Shown here: in pieces, positions 34,287-37,416 of the stretch | Numbering within the stretch: position 1 is the first letter of the stretch | Layout: each line of letters opens with the position of its first letter | Assembly: GCA_014804675.1 (NCBI GenBank) | Contig: JAAUZH010000014.1 | Location: 1-37,416, forward strand | Direction: 5' to 3' | DNA from: Lachnospiraceae bacterium | GTDB lineage: Bacteria; Bacillota; Clostridia; Lachnospirales; Lachnospiraceae | Length of the DNA: 37,416 bases | Position numbers and translations under genes: made by a program | Notes under the pieces: model-generated | The model's input: only the letters and a program-made list of their open reading frames with translations | Told to the model about the DNA's origin: nothing | The model's database searches: none

Positions 34287-35618
34287 ATGAAAAAATATAG
34301 AAAAGAAGATATCTTGCAGTTGGTAAAGGAACAGGATGTGGAGTTTATCCGCCTGCAGTTTACGGACATTTTCGGCTGCTTGAAAAATGTGGCAATTACC
34401 GCCAGCCAGTTAGAAAAAGCGCTGGATAATCAATGTATGTTTGATGGCTCAGCCATAGAGGGATTTGTGGGAATCGAAGAATCGGATTTGTATTTGCATC
34501 CGGATTTTCATACACTGGAGATTTTTCCATGGAGGCCCCAGCAGGGAAAGGTTGCCCGCCTGATTTGTGATATATGCAGGCCCAATGGCGAACCTTTTGA
34601 GGGGGATTCCAGATATATATTGAAAAAAGCATTACAGGAAGCAAAAGACATGGGATACAAATTTGATGTAGGACCCGAATGTGAATTTTTCCTGTTTCAT
34701 ACAGATGAAAATGGAGGCCCTACCACCATCACTCATGAGCAGGCAGGTTATTTTGATTTAGGTCCCATTGATCTTGGGGAAAATGCAAGAAGAGACATGG
34801 TGCTGACTTTGGAAGAAATGGGATTTATAGTCGAATCATCACACCATGAAGCAGCGCCGGCCCAGCATGAAATTGATTTCAAATATGATGAAGCGCTGGC
34901 TACGGCTGATAATATTATGACATTTAAGCTGACGGTCAAGACCATTGCCAGAAGGCATGGGCTGCATGCCACCTTTATGCCAAAGCCTAAATATGGCTCC
35001 AACGGTTCCGGCATGCACATCAATATGTCCTTATCCAGAAATGGGAAAAATATATTTTCCGATGAGAAAGAGCCCTTGGGCTTAAGCAGGGAAGCTTACT
35101 ATTTTATTGGAGGAATCATAAAACATATCAAAGGCATGTGCGCCATTACCAACCCCCTTGTAAATTCCTACAAGCGGCTGGTTCCAGGATATGAAGCGCC
35201 TGTTTATATTGCATGGAGCGCTATTAGCAGAAGCCCTTTAATCAGGGTTCCTGCTGCAAGGGGAGAAGGAACACGGATTGAACTGCGTTGTCCCGATTCT
35301 GCCGCTAATCCTTATCTGGCGCTGGCAGTATGTCTGCAGGCAGGGCTTGACGGTATAAAAAATCAGATCATGCCTCCGGAAAGCATAGACTGCAATATTT
35401 TTGAATTGTCCCCAGAGGAGAGAAAGGCCCGTTTGGTGGAAATGCTGCCGGGTACTTTGCAGGAAGCCATAAACGAGCTTGAGAAGGACGACTTTATCCG
35501 CAGCGTACTGGGGGAGCATGTTTCCGAGAAATACATAGAAGCAAAGCAGCGGGAGTGGGATGAATATAAGTCACAGGTTACCGATTGGGAAGTAGGGCAA
35601 TACCTATATAAATTTTAA
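34287..35618 (+). CDS. glnA: Glutamine synthetase, type I
   Basis: Makes glutamine from glutamate, ammonia and ATP; the main ammonium-assimilating enzyme. The 443 residues match the GSI-alpha class (about 440-445): [53 protein letters not shown] (shortened), the latch [17 protein letters not shown], and [21 protein letters not shown] with the C-terminal residues. It lacks the adenylylation-site insert of GSI-beta, so it is probably controlled by feedback and at the transcript level. AAAGGAAG precedes the ATG. The leader carries a conditional terminator and the next gene encodes an ANTAR protein. Confidence 0.95.
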   Translation: MKKYRKEDILQLVKEQDVEFIRLQFTDIFGCLKNVAITASQLEKALDNQCMFDGSAIEGFVGIEESDLYLHPDFHTLEIFPWRPQQGKVARLICDICRPNGEPFEGDSRYILKKALQEAKDMGYKFDVGPECEFFLFHTDENGGPTTITHEQAGYFDLGPIDLGENARRDMVLTLEEMGFIVESSHHEAAPAQHEIDFKYDEALATADNIMTFKLTVKTIARRHGLHATFMPKPKYGSNGSGMHINMSLSRNGKNIFSDEKEPLGLSREAYYFIGGIIKHIKGMCAITNPLVNSYKRLVPGYEAPVYIAWSAISRSPLIRVPAARGEGTRIELRCPDSAANPYLALAVCLQAGLDGIKNQIMPPESIDCNIFELSPEERKARLVEMLPGTLQEAINELEKDDFIRSVLGEHVSEKYIEAKQREWDEYKSQVTDWEVGQYLYKF

Positions 35619-35658
35619 ATAGGCTGCAGGAGATGACGAATGGTCAGGAGGTGTATGT

Positions 35659-36207
35659 GTGACCGGGATTATTGTAGCCCTTCCCAAAATCGAAGATGCA
35701 AAAAGTGTAAAAAATCTATTGGTACGAAACGGTTTTACTGTGATAGCTGCCTGTTCCTCGGGCGCACAGGTATTGAGCCTGACAGATGATTTAAATGACG
35801 GCATCCTCATAAGTGGATATAGGCTGCCGGACATGCTCTATGAGGAGTTATTCGATTGTCTTCCAAAGGGTTTTGAAATGCTGTTGCTTGCCTCTCAGTC
35901 ACTGCTGTTGGAATGTGCAGGCGGTGATATCATGTGCCTTGGAATGCCTTTAAAGGTTCATGATTTGTTAAATACCGTGGAAATGATGGCAACCTCCATT
36001 GCCTACAAGCGAAAGAAAAGCAAGGATAAGCCAAAGGACCGAAAGCCGGAGGAGGTAGCCATGATCAATGAGGCAAAGCGTCTGTTGATGAGCCGGAACA
36101 ATATGACGGAAGAAGAGGCGCACCGTTATATACAAAAATGTAGTATGGACAGCAGCACCAATATGGTGGAAACAGCACAGATGATTTTGTCTGTCATGAA
36201 GGTTTAG
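35659..36207 (+). CDS. ANTAR-domain RNA-binding regulator with a degenerate receiver domain
   Basis: A 182-residue protein. Residues 1 to about 110 have a response-regulator-like fold, but the N-terminal acidic pair is replaced (IVALPKIED). The phospho-acceptor position reads ILISGYRLPDM, with no Asp at the strand end, so normal phosphorylation is unlikely. A Lys-rich linker follows (KRKKSKDKPKDRKPEE), then the ANTAR domain (about 132-182; EAKRLLMSRNNMTEEEAHRYIQ). ANTAR domains bind hairpin RNA and prevent termination. The start is GTG at 35659, behind AGGAGGTG. It lies 40 bases after glnA, and the glnA leader has a matching hairpin, so it probably controls its own operon. The nitrogen signal is unknown. 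Confidence 0.88.
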   Translation: MTGIIVALPKIEDAKSVKNLLVRNGFTVIAACSSGAQVLSLTDDLNDGILISGYRLPDMLYEELFDCLPKGFEMLLLASQSLLLECAGGDIMCLGMPLKVHDLLNTVEMMATSIAYKRKKSKDKPKDRKPEEVAMINEAKRLLMSRNNMTEEEAHRYIQKCSMDSSTNMVETAQMILSVMKV

Positions 36208-36217
36208 GAGGGCATAT

Positions 36218-37051
36218 ATGAAATTTACGAAAATGCATGGATGTGGAAATGATTATCTATATGTAAATGGCTTTACGGAGCAGGTAAGGGATAAAGCAGC
36301 TCTTGTCAGAAAGGCCAGTGACCGCCATTTTGGCGTAGGCGGGGATGGGGTGATTTTTATCAATCCCTCGGATCAGGCTGATTTTGAAATGGAAATGTAC
36401 AATGCAGACGGTTCCAGAGGAGAAATGTGCGGAAACGGCATTCGGTGCGTGGCAAAATATGTATATGATAAAGGGCTTACGGATAAGACGTTTATTTCCG
36501 TTATCAGTGCCGGGGCAATGAAGTATCTGGATCTTACGGTAAAGGACGGAAAGGTGGAAACAGTAAGGGTTAATATGGGAAGCCCGGAACTGACTCCGGC
36601 TAAGATTCCTGTCCTGTCCGGAGGGGAAGCAGTCATAGATGAGGAAATCATCGTCTGTGGAGAAAGCTATCGCATGACCTGTATATCCATGGGGAATCCC
36701 CATGCGGTAGTATTTATGGATGATGTGGAGCATATGAAAATCGAAGAAATCGGACCTTACTTTGAAAACCATGAACGGTTTCCAAACCGGATCAATACAG
36801 AGTTCGTAAAGGTGCTGGATCGAAACAATGTGCAAATGCGGGTGTGGGAAAGAGGATCGGGAGAGACTCTTGCCTGCGGTACAGGCTGTTGCGCCACAGT
36901 AGCCGCCTGCGTCTTAAACGGGCTGACAGAAGAAAAGGTCACGGTCAAGGTGCTTGGAGGAGAGCTTTTCATTGAATGGGACCGGGAAAAGAACCTGATT
37001 TTCATGACAGGTCCTGCAGAAACCGTATTTGAAGGCGAAATAGAAGAATGA
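36218..37051 (+). CDS. dapF: Diaminopimelate epimerase
   Basis: Converts LL-diaminopimelate to meso-diaminopimelate for lysine and peptidoglycan. The 277-residue protein carries both catalytic cysteines: Cys71 in MCGNGIRC and Cys220 in LACGTGCCATV. It also has the start MKFTKMHGCGNDYLYV and the substrate-binding NADGSRGEM. A strong AGGAGGG is placed before the ATG, 10 bases after the ANTAR gene, so it may be cotranscribed with glnA. dapL, the preceding step of the pathway, lies downstream beyond the inverted-repeat element. Confidence 0.96.
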   Translation: MKFTKMHGCGNDYLYVNGFTEQVRDKAALVRKASDRHFGVGGDGVIFINPSDQADFEMEMYNADGSRGEMCGNGIRCVAKYVYDKGLTDKTFISVISAGAMKYLDLTVKDGKVETVRVNMGSPELTPAKIPVLSGGEAVIDEEIIVCGESYRMTCISMGNPHAVVFMDDVEHMKIEEIGPYFENHERFPNRINTEFVKVLDRNNVQMRVWERGSGETLACGTGCCATVAACVLNGLTEEKVTVKVLGGELFIEWDREKNLIFMTGPAETVFEGEIEE

Positions 37052-37053
37052 TG

Positions 37054-37273
37054 GTAACGGTTCAGCCGGCAGTTCCCCCACAGACAGTGGGGCGGGCATT
37101 TGGCTGAACATGTTTCTACGTCGCCATGCTCCCGCTCTGATAAAAACGCAGCAGTGCTAAGCTCGAAAGTACCTCGCTAAGCACTGGCGATTTTATAAGG
37201 GCTCCTTAAGAAATCATGTTCAGCCAAATGCCCGCCCCGCTGCCTGTGGGAGAACTGCTGGCTGAACTGTTAT
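37054..37273. repeat. Long inverted-repeat element, copy 2, 59-bp arms
   Basis: Bases 37054-37112 and 37215-37273 are reverse complements at 53 of 59 positions; four of the six differences still allow G.U pairing in a plus-strand RNA. The 102-base centre contains the same core as the element at 17692-17923: CGCTCTG, ATAAAA/TTTTAT stem, CGC/GCG, CAGTGCT/AGCACTG, A.A mismatch, AGC/GCT and a 13-base loop. Each arm can also fold on itself (GTTCAGCC 37060-37067 with GGCTGAAC 37102-37109, inner CCCCAC / GTGGGG). It starts 2 bases after the dapF stop and ends 45 bases before dapL, filling the gap. Confidence 0.93.
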
Positions 37274-37318
37274 GAATAATGTGCCCATTAGGGAAAAACA
37301 AACTGAGAGGAGAAAGAT

Positions 37319-37416
37319 ATGTTTAAGATTAATGACAATTATTTAAAACTGCCGGGAAGCTATTTGTTTTCCACTATAGGAAAAAAGGTAAATGCTTATG
37401 CGGCAGCAAATCCGGA
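37319..37416 (+). CDS. dapL: LL-diaminopimelate aminotransferase, 5' end only
   Basis: The first 32 residues ([20 protein letters not shown], then [12 protein letters not shown]) match the conserved N-terminus of DapL, the PLP enzyme that converts tetrahydrodipicolinate directly to LL-diaminopimelate. That product is the substrate of DapF encoded just upstream. GAGAGGAGAAAG precedes the ATG. The frame runs off the window. No clear promoter fits in the 45 bases between the inverted-repeat element and the start, so transcription probably comes through that element from dapF, or from a promoter inside it. Confidence 0.85.
   Translation, partial: MFKINDNYLKLPGSYLFSTIGKKVNAYAAANP

Overview
The window reads as chromosomal DNA of an anaerobic, low-to-moderate GC Firmicute, most likely a Lachnospiraceae-type Clostridium relative. 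This rests on gene content and style, not on a marker gene. The pointers are a fused CobA-HemD arrangement in a hemA-sirC-hemC-cobA/hemD-hemB-hemL operon, an Rpn-type nuclease with a repeat-rich coiled-coil tail, Big_2/SGNH secreted proteins, a glutamine synthetase linked to an ANTAR regulator, dapF next to dapL, AGGAGG-type ribosome sites and sigma-A-like promoters. I cannot name the species.

Layout. 1-698 is the 3' part of an Rpn/PD-(D/E)XK nuclease gene. 933-7489 is a six-step tetrapyrrole operon running from glutamyl-tRNA to uroporphyrinogen III and on to sirohydrochlorin; hemD appears split from its cobA fusion by a frameshift near 4560. 7526-10510 is a methionine ABC transporter operon (metN, metI, metQ) with its own promoter and terminator. 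10525-24302 is a cell-surface block: three large GT-C-like membrane proteins, two tandem Big_2+SGNH hydrolases, a small secreted protein, a polysaccharide deacetylase and a membrane-anchored Ig-repeat protein. 24257-28984 is housekeeping (hisC-type aminotransferase, methyltransferase, hslO, nadE). 29172-34111 returns to the surface: an FMN-binding-like anchored protein, a Pro/Thr-repeat Big_2 protein, and a GT2 plus DUF2298 pair. 34150-37416 is nitrogen and lysine metabolism: glnA, an ANTAR regulator, dapF and the start of dapL.

Two observations stand out. First, two intergenic elements of similar size (17692-17923 and 37054-37273) are very long inverted repeats. Their arms differ almost entirely, but they share terminal bases and a central structured core. 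Within the core the paired bases differ while pairing is kept, and unpaired or motif bases (CGCTCTG, GCAGCAGT, the symmetrical A.A mismatch, CTGGCG) are identical. I do not recognise this family; it could be a non-autonomous mobile element, a structured RNA or a cruciform. Second, the glnA leader carries an intrinsic terminator whose 5' arm is shared with a hairpin having an A-x-x-G hexaloop, the type of RNA bound by ANTAR proteins. An ANTAR protein with a degenerate receiver is encoded just downstream, which suggests a self-contained antitermination circuit.

Starts were chosen by ribosome-binding site, signal peptide and promoter position, so several differ from the longest possible reading frame. 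No tRNA, rRNA, CRISPR array, insertion sequence transposase or replication origin was seen.
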